Numbered from the stretch's first letter, positions 1 to 10,728 are shown. The stretch is 29,666 bases of DNA from Chara braunii (GCA_003427395.1 BFEA01000211.1:1246101-1275766), one strand, 5' to 3'. The notes: generated from the letters alone by a model not told the origin. Numbers and translations: made by a program.

Positions 1-65
<65 letters not shown>
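1..65. repeat. (GA)n microsatellite at the window edge
   Basis: Uninterrupted GA dinucleotides from the first base. The sequence starting inside the run suggests the assembly broke here. The run precedes a short spacer and repeat block A, the same order as at 2413-2767. Confidence 0.98.
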
Positions 66-70
<5 letters not shown>

Positions 71-89
71 CTCCATGTGTTGATACGAG

Positions 90-167
90 AGATAGATAGA
101 TAGATAGATAGATAGAGAGATAGATAGATAGATAGAGAGACAGAGATAGAGACAGAGAGAGAGAGAG
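90..167. repeat. (GATA)n/(GA)n compound microsatellite
   Basis: GATA tetramers interrupted by GAGA and CAGA. It lies between the (GA)n run and repeat block A. Confidence 0.95.
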
Positions 168-171
168 GTAG

Positions 172-493
172 GTTGAATGGCAAAATTGAAATATGGGTCA
201 AATGGCGGCCGCAATCTATTTCGCAGTTGGAATGATTTTTTAAAATTTATGTAGCGTTTTTCCTGGAAAGATCACAACAAAATCTACGAAAACTTCAATT
301 TTCAGGTTTTTTCACGCATTCTTCTGAGCCCGAAAACTCACTGAATTTGGAGTATTTTTTTAGTTGGCCCAGGCATGGCTGAGTGGCAAAAATGGACAAT
401 GTGCTGAATAGGCGCGACGATTATTTCGCAGTCTAAATGATTTTTTGTAAATGTGTTATTATTATTTCTGGAAAGAACATGACCTCATCTATG
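172..493. repeat. Repeat block A, copy 1
   Basis: A 322-bp AT-rich block that recurs in direct orientation at 2446-2767 with scattered substitutions. Shared landmarks are the start TGAATGGCAAAATTG, an internal GCGGCCGC, GTAGCGTTTTTCCTGG and the end GACCTCATCTATG. No convincing reading frame is shared by the copies, so it looks like a non-coding interspersed repeat. Both copies follow a (GA)n tract. The family is not recognised. Confidence 0.9.
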
Positions 494-650
494 GATTCTC
501 AAAATTTCAGATTTTTGTGCATGTTCGTCTGAGCACAAAAAATCGCCGAAGTTGCCTTTTGCAAAACGCCTGTTTCGTTGTGCCTGACCTCCCGATTTTG
601 AGAAGACGGGGCTCAACGCCTCAGCCTAAGGGCCCTTTTGCAGTTCACAT

Positions 651-744
651 GCCCTCACTTCTTTTTGGGGTTCGCTTCTACTCGAGGACCGGTCCAATGC
701 CCCCCACTTCTTTTTGGGGTCCACTTCCACCCGAGGACCGGTCC
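651..744. repeat. Two-copy ~49-bp tandem repeat
   Basis: Two adjacent units share CACTTCTTTTTGGGG and end in CGAGGACCGGTCC (651-695 and 699-744). A third AGGACCGGTCC occurs near 808. An open frame covers this stretch (451-894 +), but it has no recognisable domain and I do not call a gene. Confidence 0.8.
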
Positions 745-934
745 TTCGTTTTTCCAAAAGTCTCGGTTCTACCAGAGCTAGCTGTAGGTAGTCCGCAATT
801 TTGGCAAGGACCGGTCCCCCAATTTGTTTTGCCCCCTAAGAACCCACTTTGTATCCTGGTCGCCCTCCACAAAAAATGCGACACCTTGACATAGACGCGG
901 AAGCTCACTATACCGCAGCTTAAAGGCTGCGAAT

Positions 935-1046
935 TTGAAACGGTGTGCGGGCCGCAGAGCCTTGAAATTCGAATCTGAAACGGTGTACCCAGGCCTGAAA
1001 CGGCGTGCGGGCCGTAGGGCCTTGAAATTTGAATCTGAAACAGTGT
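935..1046. repeat. Two-copy 60-bp tandem repeat
   Basis: Units from 935 and 995 share TGAAACGGYGTGCGGGCC and GGCCTTGAAATTYGAATC at an exact 60-bp offset. The substitutions are mostly transitions. The unit length is a multiple of three, so the frame repeats too, but there is no sign of a real protein. Confidence 0.85.
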
Positions 1047-1126
1047 GGACCCTTGTTATCTACGTGCCATCTGGATTTGTTCCGCGCCATCTCTCTCTCT
1101 CTCTCTCTCTCATCAATCAAGCATAT

Positions 1127-1200
1127 ATTGTCTACCCCGTGGGCGCGGGGAACGCAGCCCTAAGGTAAACAAATCAATGAGACTAAGAGCTAACACAACA
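1127..1200. repeat. Repeat block B, copy 1
   Basis: A 74-bp block beginning ATTGTCTACC and containing GTGGGCGCGGGGAACGCA, CCCTAAGGTA and AATGAGACTAAGAGCTAAC. It is nearly identical to 2217-2290. A (GC)n stretch and then (GA)n follow immediately, and the assembly has a gap base at 1284. Confidence 0.92.
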
Positions 1201-1201
1201 G

Positions 1202-1227
1202 CGAGCGCGCGCACGCGCGCGCGCGCT

Positions 1228-1283
<56 letters not shown>

Positions 1284-1297
1284 NGCTGCATGCTACA

Positions 1298-1331
<34 letters not shown>

Positions 1332-1334
1332 TCA

Positions 1335-1402
<68 letters not shown>

Positions 1403-1407
1403 TACAC
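1202..1407. repeat. (GC)n-(GA)n-N-(CT)n-(CA)n microsatellite cluster
   Basis: GC-rich alternation runs to about 1226 and GA from 1229 to 1283, followed by one N at 1284. CT runs 1301-1329, CA 1336-1370, and CT/CA mixtures continue to about 1407. GA on one side of the N and CT on the other suggests a collapsed or falsely joined inverted microsatellite. Confidence 0.97.
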
Positions 1408-1950
1408 ACTTTCCCCCACCCCAAAAATAAGTTTCGCTTCAGCCCACTAGTGGAGGTGATATGAGCATCCCCCTATAGTGGACTTACAGCACAATGGTGG
1501 GGAGCGGCACCTGCTGGAAACCAGGTCCAGTGTCCCATGAACATCGTGAATAAAGCACTTGTTGGGGACCCCCCCACACACACTCTTGTAGTTGCATGTA
1601 GCGAACATGATAAAACATAGACACAACAAAATCAGTACCTTACGAGCCTGAGAGTCATTGGAAAGGTGTTAAATTTTCAGGCTGTTGCATATTGGGGACG
1701 GAGTATCGTTGTAGGTGAAGGATCGGTAGGTGGCCGTGATCCTTGAAAAAATCAAAATGGCGTGAGGGCCTCAGGTTTAAAAATCTAAAATCTGAACCGC
1801 CACGTGCGGTTCACACCTGAAACCTCTTCCCAGCCAAGGCAGGTGGCAAGCGGGTAACGCAGTCCTTTTGAATCAAGGTGCTTTGCCGCCCCAGATTCAG
1901 AAACAAAGAGGGGCATCAATTGCATCCACCTCTCCTCCCCCACCCCCCCC
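1408..1950. other. Unassigned non-coding stretch
   Basis: No domain-bearing frame, RNA gene or clear repeat seen. Short ORFs on the minus strand are unremarkable. Confidence 0.6.
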
Positions 1951-2162
1951 TTTCTCTCTCTCTCACGCACACATGCACACACTATTGCTCTCTCCCTCCC
2001 CGCCCCCCACACACACATGCGGCGCGCACGAACAGGTCACGTTCATATGCTTTCTTTCACATGCGTTTGTGGGCTCTCTCTCTCTCTCAAAGTCTCTCTC
2101 ACATAGTACACACTCTCTCTCACACACACACACACGAATGGACACACACATCTCTCTCTCTA

Positions 2163-2198
<36 letters not shown>

Positions 2199-2216
2199 GC
2201 TCACACACACACAGTC
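1951..2216. repeat. (CT)n/(CA)n pyrimidine-rich cluster
   Basis: Alternating CTCTCT and CACACA tracts with short unique interruptions. Apparent ORFs here encode only Ser/Leu/His/Thr dipeptide repeats. Confidence 0.95.
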
Positions 2217-2286
2217 ATTGTCTACCGCGTGGGCGCGGGGAACGCAACCCTAAGGTAGCCAAATCAATGAGACTAAGAGCTAACAC

Positions 2287-2290
<4 letters not shown>
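2217..2290. repeat. Repeat block B, copy 2
   Basis: Direct repeat of 1127-1200 with only a few substitutions, again followed directly by (GA)n. Confidence 0.92.
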
Positions 2291-2291
<1 letters not shown>

Positions 2292-2341
<50 letters not shown>

Positions 2342-2408
2342 TTGTTTCATTTGTTGTTATGAGTGTGAGAGAGAGAAAGAAATAGAGAGAGAGGGAGGGG
2401 GGGGACCT

Positions 2409-2445
<37 letters not shown>
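2292..2445. repeat. (GA)n tracts separating block B from block A
   Basis: GA runs at 2292-2338 and 2413-2445, separated by a spacer that resembles the one after the window's first GA run (GTTTTG...TGTGTTGAT). A short G run lies near 2395-2403. Confidence 0.93.
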
Positions 2446-2446
<1 letters not shown>

Positions 2447-2767
2447 CTGAATGGCAAAATTGAAATATGGGTCAAATTGCGGCCGCAATCTATTTTGCAG
2501 TTGGAATGATTTTTTTAAATTTATGTAGCGTTTTTCCTGGAAAGATCACAACAAAGTCTACGAGTACTCCAATTTCCAGGTTTTTTCACTATTTCTTCTG
2601 AACGTGAAAACTCACTGAATTTGGAGTACTTTTTTAGTTGGCCCACGCATGGCTAAGTGGCAAAAATGCAAAATGTGTTGAATCGGTTCGACGATTATTT
2701 CACAGTCGAAATGATTTTTTGTAAATGTTCTATTATTATTTCTGGAAAGAACACGACCTCATCTATG
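2446..2767. repeat. Repeat block A, copy 2
   Basis: 322-bp direct copy of 172-493. Here the order B, (GA)n, A is complete, which defines a composite repeat unit. Confidence 0.9.
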
Positions 2768-2809
2768 TTCTGCAAAATGTTTTATTATTATTTCTGGAAA
2801 GAACACGAC
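2723..2809. repeat. 35-bp direct duplication at the end of block A
   Basis: Units 2723-2757 and 2775-2809 share TATTATTATTTCTGGAAAG and the flanking bases with one mismatch, and start 52 bp apart. The duplication is absent from copy 1, so it arose after the copies separated. Confidence 0.9.
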
Positions 2810-3480
2810 GATTATTTTTCCTCCATGGAGCACAAGGAAGCGTGAAATTTGGAGCGGCGAAGGCATGCGTCGACACACAGTTTCGGTTTGAGGGTGGTCC
2901 AGACGTGGTCCACCGAACGGGAGCACCGACATCCCTGCCCTCCACCGTTTGGGCAGCACCCCAACGGCTCCAAACGGTCACCGTCCGCTTGAGGCCTCCG
3001 TCCGTTGAATCGCGCATCGCCAACTGGTGTCATGCGGTCTGCTGCGCTGGGCGATCGTCGACAACGGACGAAAATTTGAATGCTTGTCCGCGCCGGTGCC
3101 ACGTTCGACGACGACAGTTTATTTTGGAAGATCGTCATTTTCGTCGGTTGTCGTCACGCTGTGAGGAAACCCGAGGAGGGGCGCCCACCGTTCGCTGAAG
3201 CCAAGGGCCACGACGCCTGTCACTCGCAGCGCCCGCTTCCGAGGTCCTTAGCGACCAGCAGGGAGACTGTTTCTTGTATTGCCTATCACACCCCTGTTTG
3301 TTAAGCTCTTTAAAAAAAAAAAAAAATTGTTCAAGTGAAAAACCCCTTTTTCTTAGGCAGTTCAGCATCCGAGGCTAGCGTCTTTCCTTGACACTTCTCT
3401 CTCTTTCTTCCCTTGCCACTTTAGCGACATCGGTGTGGTTTCGTTGTCCCGTCACAGTTCACTACTTCTCTGAACAAGCT
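2810..3480. other. Unassigned GC-richer stretch
   Basis: Overlapping open frames occur on both strands (157 aa + and 108 aa -). Neither has a recognisable domain, and both fit what GC-rich non-coding DNA gives by chance. An A run lies at 3313-3326. Confidence 0.5.
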
Positions 3481-3499
3481 GGGGGGGGGGGGGGGGGGG
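3481..3499. repeat. Poly-G tract (19 G)
   Basis: A run of 19 G, with a second run of 12 G at 3578-3589. Such runs could form G-quadruplexes if transcribed or single-stranded, and their length is error-prone in sequencing. Confidence 0.95.
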
Positions 3500-3599
3500 A
3501 ACAAAGGGCAGGAAGTGGCCTCTCTGTTCCCAAAGCTGGGGGGCGCGCGGCCCCACCAAGATCATGACTACGCAGTCGGGGGGGGGGGGCCACGTAGGG

Positions 3600-4645
3600 G
3601 GAACAAAATGAATGGGTAATGGGGCTTCAATGAGCGATGAATTAAAAACACACACTACAACAAACAAATAATTAAAGGAAAACGCCCTTTGCTTGTCTGG
3701 TTAGGTCTGCTCAGTCAATCGCTATTAGGAGAAAGAAAAGTTTATATTTCACATTTCACCCAACCCTCGCACATAATCACCACATCTGCCCCGTAAATTC
3801 CCAGCTTTGAGACCTCGCCTTCTTTCAAAAAAATTGAAACGGTTTTCCATAATTCAGTCAACCCCACGGAGGGGTCACTACACGAACACTTTAGCAATCA
3901 CTGATTTACAATGCTGATTATACAGTGAAACTGACTCTTTGACACTGATAGCCCGTGTAATCACGGACTTTCCCGTTCAGGTATAAGAGGAGATTGCTAT
4001 TGTTTGACGACCGGAAGAGCTCAGACGTCCTTTAGATCTGACCCTAGTCCAAAAGTCAAGCGTGAAGCACTCGACCCTTCTCACTGAAACAAACTCACGG
4101 TATGAACATGAGAAGGCCTCGCGTTCGTCTCACAACAGAAAGTTGAAGGGCCCTTTTCACTAAACCTGTACCCAGGTTTCTTGTCCAAGAAGAGCTTGCA
4201 TTCATCCGATAGTAGTGAGTCAAAACGTTCCTTTTCAATCATTTGACCACAACGAATAAAAACGTCCCTTCCACTGGAACTGAGCTCGGGGAACGGGTCT
4301 GGAAAGAGTTTGTGATCTTTGGTCGACAGCGAATAGACTGACGGGCGAGAGGAATTTGTTCATATTCGGGGATGGGAGCGCGTTTACCAATTAAGCGTAT
4401 CACAAAGCTTCTTCCATATGTTACTCGCCCGTCAACATTCACAGTGCATCATTCCTTTCCCTCTTGCACGTGTTAATTACACTGCAGGGCCTTGACAGTT
4501 TATCGAGCACTTCCTGATTTACACGCTTACGCCCATCCCCTGTATGAGCACCCTCACTCACCTAGACATTCCCAAACGCCTGATCTCATTTATTTTTGGT
4601 CAACCCAGGCTGGCGCTGCCCTTCCCCGTTCGCTCCTTCGCTGCT
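3600..4645. other. Unassigned non-coding stretch
   Basis: Balanced composition with short ORFs only. No domain, RNA gene or strong repeat seen. Confidence 0.6.
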
Positions 4646-4653
4646 AGCAGGAG

Positions 4654-4731
4654 CAATAATTGTAATAATAATAGTAATAATAATAACAGTAAGATCAATC
4701 AGTGATAGTTATTATTATTATTATTATTATC
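4654..4731. repeat. (TAA)n followed by (TTA)n, self-complementary microsatellite
   Basis: AAT/TAA trinucleotides up to about 4686 are followed after a ~22-bp spacer by TTA trinucleotides at 4709-4730. The two halves are reverse complements and could pair as a hairpin. Confidence 0.9.
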
Positions 4732-4734
4732 AGT

Positions 4735-6230
4735 GTTATTGTGTTATCCCCACTCGCATTTACTTTCCCCCTCTACGGTTCTCGTTTTTATCCTCTTCTG
4801 ATCTCTCTCTCGCTCGCTCTTCTACCCATCATCTCACTCAATCGCTCTATCACTATCTCGTTCGCTTACTCGTTCACTCACTTTCCCGCTCACTCGCTCG
4901 GTCATTAGCCCACTTTCCCGTTCACTCACTCATGCTCTCATTTCGGCGGCCACACCTTCTGATTCGTACCAGCTCGTACTTTGAATCTGCTGGCTTACCT
5001 GGCCAGATGATTCAAGCCCGTGGTCTACCTTCTTCGTGTGCTCGACCCGACTCTCGTTCTTCCACTCTCTAACTCGCTCACTCACACGAACCGTCTCACC
5101 TTATCTTTTCTCAACGGAATCCTGCGATGTCCCAGCTCGTTTCTTTCCCGCAACCCCCTTATACCGGCATCTTGAGTCTCGTCAGTTCTTGCCCTGCAGT
5201 TGTCCCTTTCGGCTACAGGTCCCAAGTCACATGGTGAGCGTGAATGTGCGCTTGTGCGCGTGCCCAGATCAGTCCACTGCTGATGATCTCCCTCCTAGTG
5301 ATTCAGCTAAGAGCCGAGACTTTTCCCCTCCCGCGTTCGACGCTGCGAACACAGTGCGTTTCAACTCTCAGTCGCCACCACCCTCTGAATCTTCGTCATG
5401 CACGTAATCCGCCTCCTGTAGCCAAATCGTTTTCCTCGTCTGGAATCGCTTCATCACAGCATGCTTAGCCCCTTTTCACGAACAGGAGCATCCTGCTCGT
5501 ACCCGCAGAGCTTACGTGTTGTACTACCCAATAAAAAGCACCTTCGCATCCTCCAATTACCTCTTCCACATGCTCATCTGCCCGCTTAGCGTTCGGATGA
5601 GCGCGGTTACGAGTTCCCACGAAAAAACTCTCGTCAGCAGTCTCACCTGATCATGCGACCAAGCTCCGAACGTTAATCACTTCCACGGACGCGTGGACCC
5701 CGCCCCGTGAGATCGCTTCAGGAGGTGTTGCGCCTAACCTTGACCAGTGCGAGGCGTACGCCTAACACATGTCCCCCTCGTTGCCCCCGTATGCACTTTC
5801 TCTCCCTGCCTCAGTCCATGAGAGAGCCGTGAACGCCCGACTCATCAGTCCCTGGTCGCATCCCCCTTCTCTCCCCCTCGTAAACCTCTCTTGCCTCACT
5901 CCGAATCGGGTTGTACTGTGGGCGGCATACGCCAGGCACGCTCCCTCCGTGCATACTCGGAATCTGTCCCCCCCTTGTCAACTAGTCTGCTATATGCGAA
6001 CTGCCGCCCTGGTCGAGAGCCCCAGCGGATCGAAGGTTCCTGGAAATTCAGGTTCTCAGACCCGGGATAGTGGCAGTACCAGCGCAACCCCATGTAAGTT
6101 CAGTGGTACCAGCAGGGTATGCTGCTGCAAGCCCAGTAAACTCAAATCGAGCCCCGCAAGCCGATTCAAACGAAAAGTGGGTTTTTTAGGGCCAACGTGG
6201 ATACCCGAAACTTGGTGATACAGAAATGAT
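4735..6230. other. Pyrimidine-rich unassigned stretch
   Basis: The part from about 4800 to 5090 is enriched in CTCACTCACT and CGCTCGCT-like words, a degenerate simple repeat. ORFs up to 158 aa occur, but they are Ser/Leu/Arg-rich and lack recognisable domains. I see no gene. Confidence 0.55.
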
Positions 6231-6560
6231 TCGTATCAGCAGCCCGTACTGTGTTGCACCGTCGCAATACCAAATCAGTGTCCATACCAAAGCAAAAAGT
6301 ACCGATCATGACATTGCTGTTTCGAACTGCAGCAGCCTGTACAACTACCATACCAGTGTCGAACCTGAAGTAACCCCCCCGAATCTCAACAGCCTGTGCC
6401 GTTACCATACCAGCTCGATGTCGAATACCATACTGTGCAGTAATGTGTCGTGATAGTACCGAACCTGTCCCGAACCAATGTGACTGTACCGCCCCTGTTC
6501 CGAACCAGCACTGTGCCAGATATAAATGTACCGTCTTGCAAAAAACTGGCCCAGCACCGA
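6231..6560. repeat. Degenerate tandem repeat rich in TACC and CGAAC words
   Basis: Related units contain CAGCAGCCYGTAC (6237, 6331) and CAACAGCCTGTGCC (6387), each followed by a CCATACCAG-like word and GTCGAA. The spacing between the last two is about 57 bp. Later parts keep only ACCGAACC fragments. The minus-strand 144-aa ORF is a by-product of the repeat. Confidence 0.6.
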
Positions 6561-6761
6561 ACCGGTAACCGAGGCTGTCTAGTACAGAGTACAATACCAT
6601 GCTGCAGATTACTCATGCCGATACCAAAGTGGGCCCTGTTGCCTCAAACCATATCGCCGTGACCCAACACCAACCCCGCTCACTCAACAACACTCGACCA
6701 TCGCGGTGGTAGTAATCAGGTCAATCGGAAAAATCAAGGGAACTCATACGGATCGGCGGAC

Positions 6762-6985
6762 AGTAGGTAAATAAATGATTTTTAGCAAAATCTCATAAAA
6801 AATGACTCCCTTCAATAATTAATCAAATAATAAATAATCTTTTGTTTTTCTTCCTTTCACTATTTATTTTTATTTTACTCATTTTTAATGCTGTTATTAG
6901 AATTTGTAAAAATTGAGGACAATTTCATCAATTTCTCAATTTAATTTTGTTGTCAGAATTTAATAAAAATTGAGGGTTCATTCCC
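6762..6985. other. AT-rich segment
   Basis: Strongly AT-rich, unlike its surroundings. The word AGAATTT(G)TAAAAATTGAGG recurs about 55 bp apart near 6899 and 6955. No gene seen. Confidence 0.7.
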
Positions 6986-7364
6986 CCAACAATTGCTTAG
7001 TGTAAAAAGGGCGTGCCGAGGCCTAATACCACATCTCTGTATCGCGACCGGCCGCTTCGGGAAAAGCCTCGGAATGGATGAAAATTGGTAGGCTCTAGGC
7101 GCGATAGGCGTGGCTGCCCATTATGTTGATCCGAAGGGTTTGTTCTAACAATTGACGGGGGGGGGGCGGGTTAGGGATACCTTTCCGACCCCTAATTTCT
7201 TCCGACGACTCAGATGAAAGTGCCTGCTGATTCTCCCATAGGCGCTTATCCCGAGGCCCAATCCTGCGTATTTCAGGTGGCCGACTGGGTTGCGGCCGCC
7301 TGACAAATAAGCCCGGACCTGTTCTCAATGCCCCGTCGAGCCTGCTCCGTTTCGATCAGACGAA

Positions 7365-8139
7365 TCATATAAGATTTAGAGCGACCACACGTGCGCGTCT
7401 TTTATGTCTGCACCTTTTTGACTTGTGCTTAGGTTTTTCGGGGACTCTAGGACTGAGAGGATGTTTCTCGCCTCTCTTACGCCGTGGTCGCTTGGGTTTC
7501 GATATAGGGATATTTTTCAGCTTCTTCCTTCGTTGGAGTGGCAGTGCCGTAGATACCCCACCTTGTCTAATGCGGACTCTACATTTAGGTCTCCGTAGCA
7601 CAAAAAACCATTTTCTTTTCTCTCCCAGCGTCAAACCTTTCACTTTCCTGGTCTCTACTGTCTTTCTCTTCTGCGAACTCTCACCTACCTCGAACCGTCT
7701 CGACGGTCCTTCATCTGTCACCTTCGCTTTCCCCTTCTCTATAGGGTCTGACAACGCTGACACAGGAGTAGGGTTTTCCCTTGGCCTAAACAACTTCAGC
7801 CTAACTCCTGCCACAAGATTCTTCCATTTAGACCCGTCTAATTCAGGAATCATATATGCTCCCCAGCCGAGCGCACCGACTACGCGGTAGGGTCTCATCC
7901 ATCTGTTTGCCAATTTTTCCGACCATATCCTCTCTAATGCTGTATCGTAGAGAAGTATCATATCACCCACAGTCATCTTCCCCTTTCTAATACATCTTTC
8001 CTTGCCTTTTTCTCTTTCCACCGCCAATTGACTGGCCGCGGTTATGAGATTGTCCTCTAATCCGTAGGCTATTAGCCTCGTTCGGGCCGCCAAAAGCTCC
8101 TCTCACGACATATTGTCGGCCCAGTCAACTGTGGTCCAA
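7365..8139 (-). pseudogene. Integrase C-terminal (GPY/F-like) domain with basic tail, element 1
   Basis: The open part (7365-8093) has 242 codons. Upstream in the same frame, DSWTTVDWADNM continues the integrase and is cut by a TGA at 8103-8105. Around residues 55-100, KLANRWMRPYRVVGALGWGA and VAGVRLKLF fit the GPY/F-type domain that closes gypsy integrases and helps DNA binding. The last ~130 residues are extremely rich in Lys and Arg (e.g. KRPRRKRGEKH, KHKSKRCRHKRRAR), resembling nuclear-localisation or nucleic-acid-binding segments. There is no chromodomain. The junction with the integrase core needs a frame change near 8155. The extent of the native tail is uncertain because the frame may have drifted. 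Confidence 0.8.
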
Positions 8140-8663
8140 CTATCGACATGAAACTATGGGCAGAGGGCAGTGCCTCCCAAACCATAGAGTGTAAGGCGGG
8201 TATCCCGTGCTAGATGAGACTGTGACATTATCTGCCCATATCACGTATCGAAAATATTTCGGCCAGTCGCTATCTTTCCCTCTACACCACTTGGACAATG
8301 AGGCTATCAAGGATTGGTGACCTCGCTCTATAGGTGAGTTAGATTGAGGGTGGTAGGCAGTAGCTATGAAGATTCTAACTCCTGCTTTCTTAAACACGCT
8401 TTGGACCTCATCAGCTAGAAACTCCGCTCCTCTATCCATTACGATCCTACTAACACACCCATACCTAGATAGATACTCCAGAACAAATATCTTTACTTCC
8501 TTGTCTGCCTTTGTTCTGATAGGTTTCCGGTCGACAAATCCAGTGAAGTCATCCCTGATGTTCACGACATAATTCATGTTTCCTACCCCTTTCGACATCT
8601 TCACTAGATCAATATGCACTTTTTCGCCCGGTCTAGTAGGATAGGAAGGGTGAAGCGGCTCCT
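8140..8663 (-). pseudogene. Integrase DDE catalytic core, element 1
   Basis: An open frame (8140-8682, 180 aa) carries the RNase H-fold integrase core. The three catalytic acids are visible: Asp in VHIDLVKM, Asp in IVMDRGAEF, and Glu in HPQSNSPIERGHQ about 36 residues later. The segment ends WFGRHCPLPIV, the usual transition to the C-terminal domain. It would insert element cDNA into chromosomes. The zinc finger just upstream lies in a different frame, so the start Met at 8682 is not native. The core itself has no internal stop. Confidence 0.92.
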
Positions 8664-8980
8664 CTCTTCTGACATTCCTCACAGGTCGTACAATACTTTT
8701 CTACGTCCATATACTGACCTTCCCACTAGTATAGTCTGCGCACCTTCTCATACGTCTCTTTAACTCCTCTATGTCCACCGACCACTCCGTCGTGAAGCTC
8801 CACTACCACCGCTTGCTTCTCCTCTGGATCACAGACCACTCGCAGTGGCATCCATGACCCCATGGGTCTGCAGAATAAATGTCCAGATCTAAGGCAGTAT
8901 TGAGCTGTCTATCTTCTGATATCTGAATTCGAACTCTTCTCCCCTGACAAATGCAATCCAATCGTTCAGTACTTACCTTC
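8664..8980 (-). pseudogene. Integrase HHCC zinc-finger domain, element 1
   Basis: In the same frame as RT and RNase H, the segment reads ELHDGVVGGHRGVKETYEKV and, 19 codons on, EKYCTTCEECQKR. It supplies the two His and two Cys of the HHCC finger found at the N-terminus of gypsy integrases. Stops interrupt it at 8966-8968 (TGA), 8909-8911 (TAG) and 8726-8728 (TAG, where family members usually have an aromatic residue before Trp). The frame is lost just after CQKR near 8660, so finger and core are no longer joined. Confidence 0.85.
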
Positions 8981-9479
8981 ATAAAGGTAGACTAGGAAGC
9001 GATCCGTTCGTCTAGGCTCAGTCATGGTCAGTGCCGCCGCAACTATCGGGTGCTCCGCCTCAATTGGAATTCGTGAAAGTTCATCGGCTACCGCATTTTT
9101 CGTACCCGAGATCCTCTCTACAGTATACTCGTAGAGTTGAATCCTGATCAACCATCACGCAATAGTGGGGTCAGTCAGACTGAAGTCCTTCAGTAAAACC
9201 GACGCCACGGCGGTAGGATCTACTCGCATGACGAATCGTCTCCCGTATATGTAGTGCCTAAAGGCGTATAAGCACCGTAACACGGCTAACACCTCCTTCT
9301 TGAATTGAATATAGTTGCGTTCAGCGGTGTTAAGCGTACGACTCTCGAATCTCAGCGGCCTCTCCTTACCATCAGCGTCCTTCTGAGAAAGCAGTCCTCC
9401 AACTGAACATGGCCCAGCATGCGTAGACACTATGAAGGGTCTGTTGGTTTTATCCTCGAAGAATGGTACACCTAGGATT
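8981..9479 (-). pseudogene. RNase H domain, element 1
   Basis: Motifs run STHAGPCSVGGLLSQ, TLNTAERNYIQFKKEVLAVL, RVDPTAV and, after a TGA at 9155-9157, NAVADELSRIP. This is the RNase H that removes the RNA template after first-strand synthesis. Family members normally have Asp where this copy has His (codon CAT, THAGP), which is the first catalytic acid. The Glu (KEVLAV), the Asp in RVDP and the Asp in VADELSR remain. The TGA before WLIRIQLYEY is best explained as an Arg CGA that mutated. Confidence 0.88.
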
Positions 9480-10728
9480 CATCCCCCTTTTTTAAACTCT
9501 TCCTTGAGGGTTAATACCGCGAGCTCCTGAGGAGAATCCTAGTGGAATCGCTCAGTTTTCCTAAGGAGAATTCGTAGAGGCTCTGCCTTCTCCGCGTACC
9601 CACGTATGAAGATCCGCAAGTAGCCTACAACTCCTAGAAATTGGCGGACTTCGGTAGCGCTATGCAACGGAGTTGGTCAGTTCAAGTGTTTATCTAGTTT
9701 CGCTGGGTCTGCTCGACGTCCTCTCGAATCACATATGAACCCTAAAATCTTAATCGACGAAACTGCCCACTGATTCTTCGTCCCACTGACCGTTAGATTA
9801 ACGTCATCTAGTTGTTCCAGGACCGCGTAGATGTTTATTAAGTGCTGCTGCACGAATCTCCTGACATCAGGAGCGACCTCCGTCTCGTCTTTCAGTACGG
9901 ACCCTTTTATCGGAAAGTCGTCAAAAAAGACTTCAACTTTATCAGGAATGAAGTCTTTCAGAACAACTACCATAGCTCTTTGGAAGACCACAACCCCATT
10001 GGTCCAACCCATCGGCACAACCATCACATGCACTAGTCCCAGAGGCGTATGCATGGCAGTAAGGTGTCTATTTCTAGGATCCGAAGGTATCTCATCATAA
10101 CCCGAGAATAAATCACAGACGGAGTAGATCGATCTGCCTGCTGCTCCCTCTGCTAATATATCAGTATGTGGTATGGACCCAACATCCCGGATGGTAACCG
10201 CATTAACCTTCTGAAGATCTTGAATCCACCGGATTTTTCCATTAGGCTTCCGTAAGAAGAACCACCTATTCGCGTAAGCGCTATCAGATGGCTCCGCGAC
10301 ATGCGACGCCATCTTCTCTTTTAGGAACGAGATTACTTCTTCCTTCTCCTTCTGAGCAAACTTCCACTCTGCGTCATTCCATTGAGTATGTGGAATCGTA
10401 TAGATTCTGACAGGTTTGGCATACCTAGGATCGATCCTTCCTTTTTCTACATCGCTAAAGGCTATAGCATTATTACATGTCTTAAGAACCTCCAGCACGC
10501 GCTCCTTCTCCTGTTCTGTCAAATTTCCATCTCCTATGTCCATCTCCGCTATCCTCACCTCTGTTAGCCGTTGCGCCTCTCTCTTCTTCCTTTCTTTAAT
10601 CTCTTGGGCAATCTCTTCTTCAGATATCCCGTCTAATGTTGATCTCTCTCGAGCTACTGTAGCCGGCTTAACCTTTTGAGCTACTGTCTTGTACCTCTTT
10701 GGTCGCCCCCCGCAGGGGGCTGCGTCCT
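9480..10728 (-). pseudogene. Reverse transcriptase, element 1
   Basis: The longest open part is 9677-10558, but the frame stays open upstream of that Met to the frameshift signal near 10729, through KVKPATVARE. Visible RT blocks are WFFLRKPNGKIRW (fingers), YSVCDLFSGYDE (first catalytic Asp), HTPLGLVHVMVVPMGWTNG (template grip), and VEVFFDDFPIKG, where FFDD stands for the usual YxDD. Next comes ILGFICDSRG, then a TGA at 9677-9679 where family members have Trp before PTPL, then EVRQFLGVVGYLR, and another TGA at 9479-9481. The catalytic Asp residues are kept, so decay here is mainly by nonsense changes. Confidence 0.93.

Noticed and set aside
1045-1464. 139-codon frame through the microsatellites
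   Set aside because: It encodes only dinucleotide-repeat peptides and includes the gap base.
2725-3198. 157-codon open frame as a host gene
   Set aside because: Its first part is repeat block A and the rest lacks domains; a 108-codon frame overlaps on the other strand.
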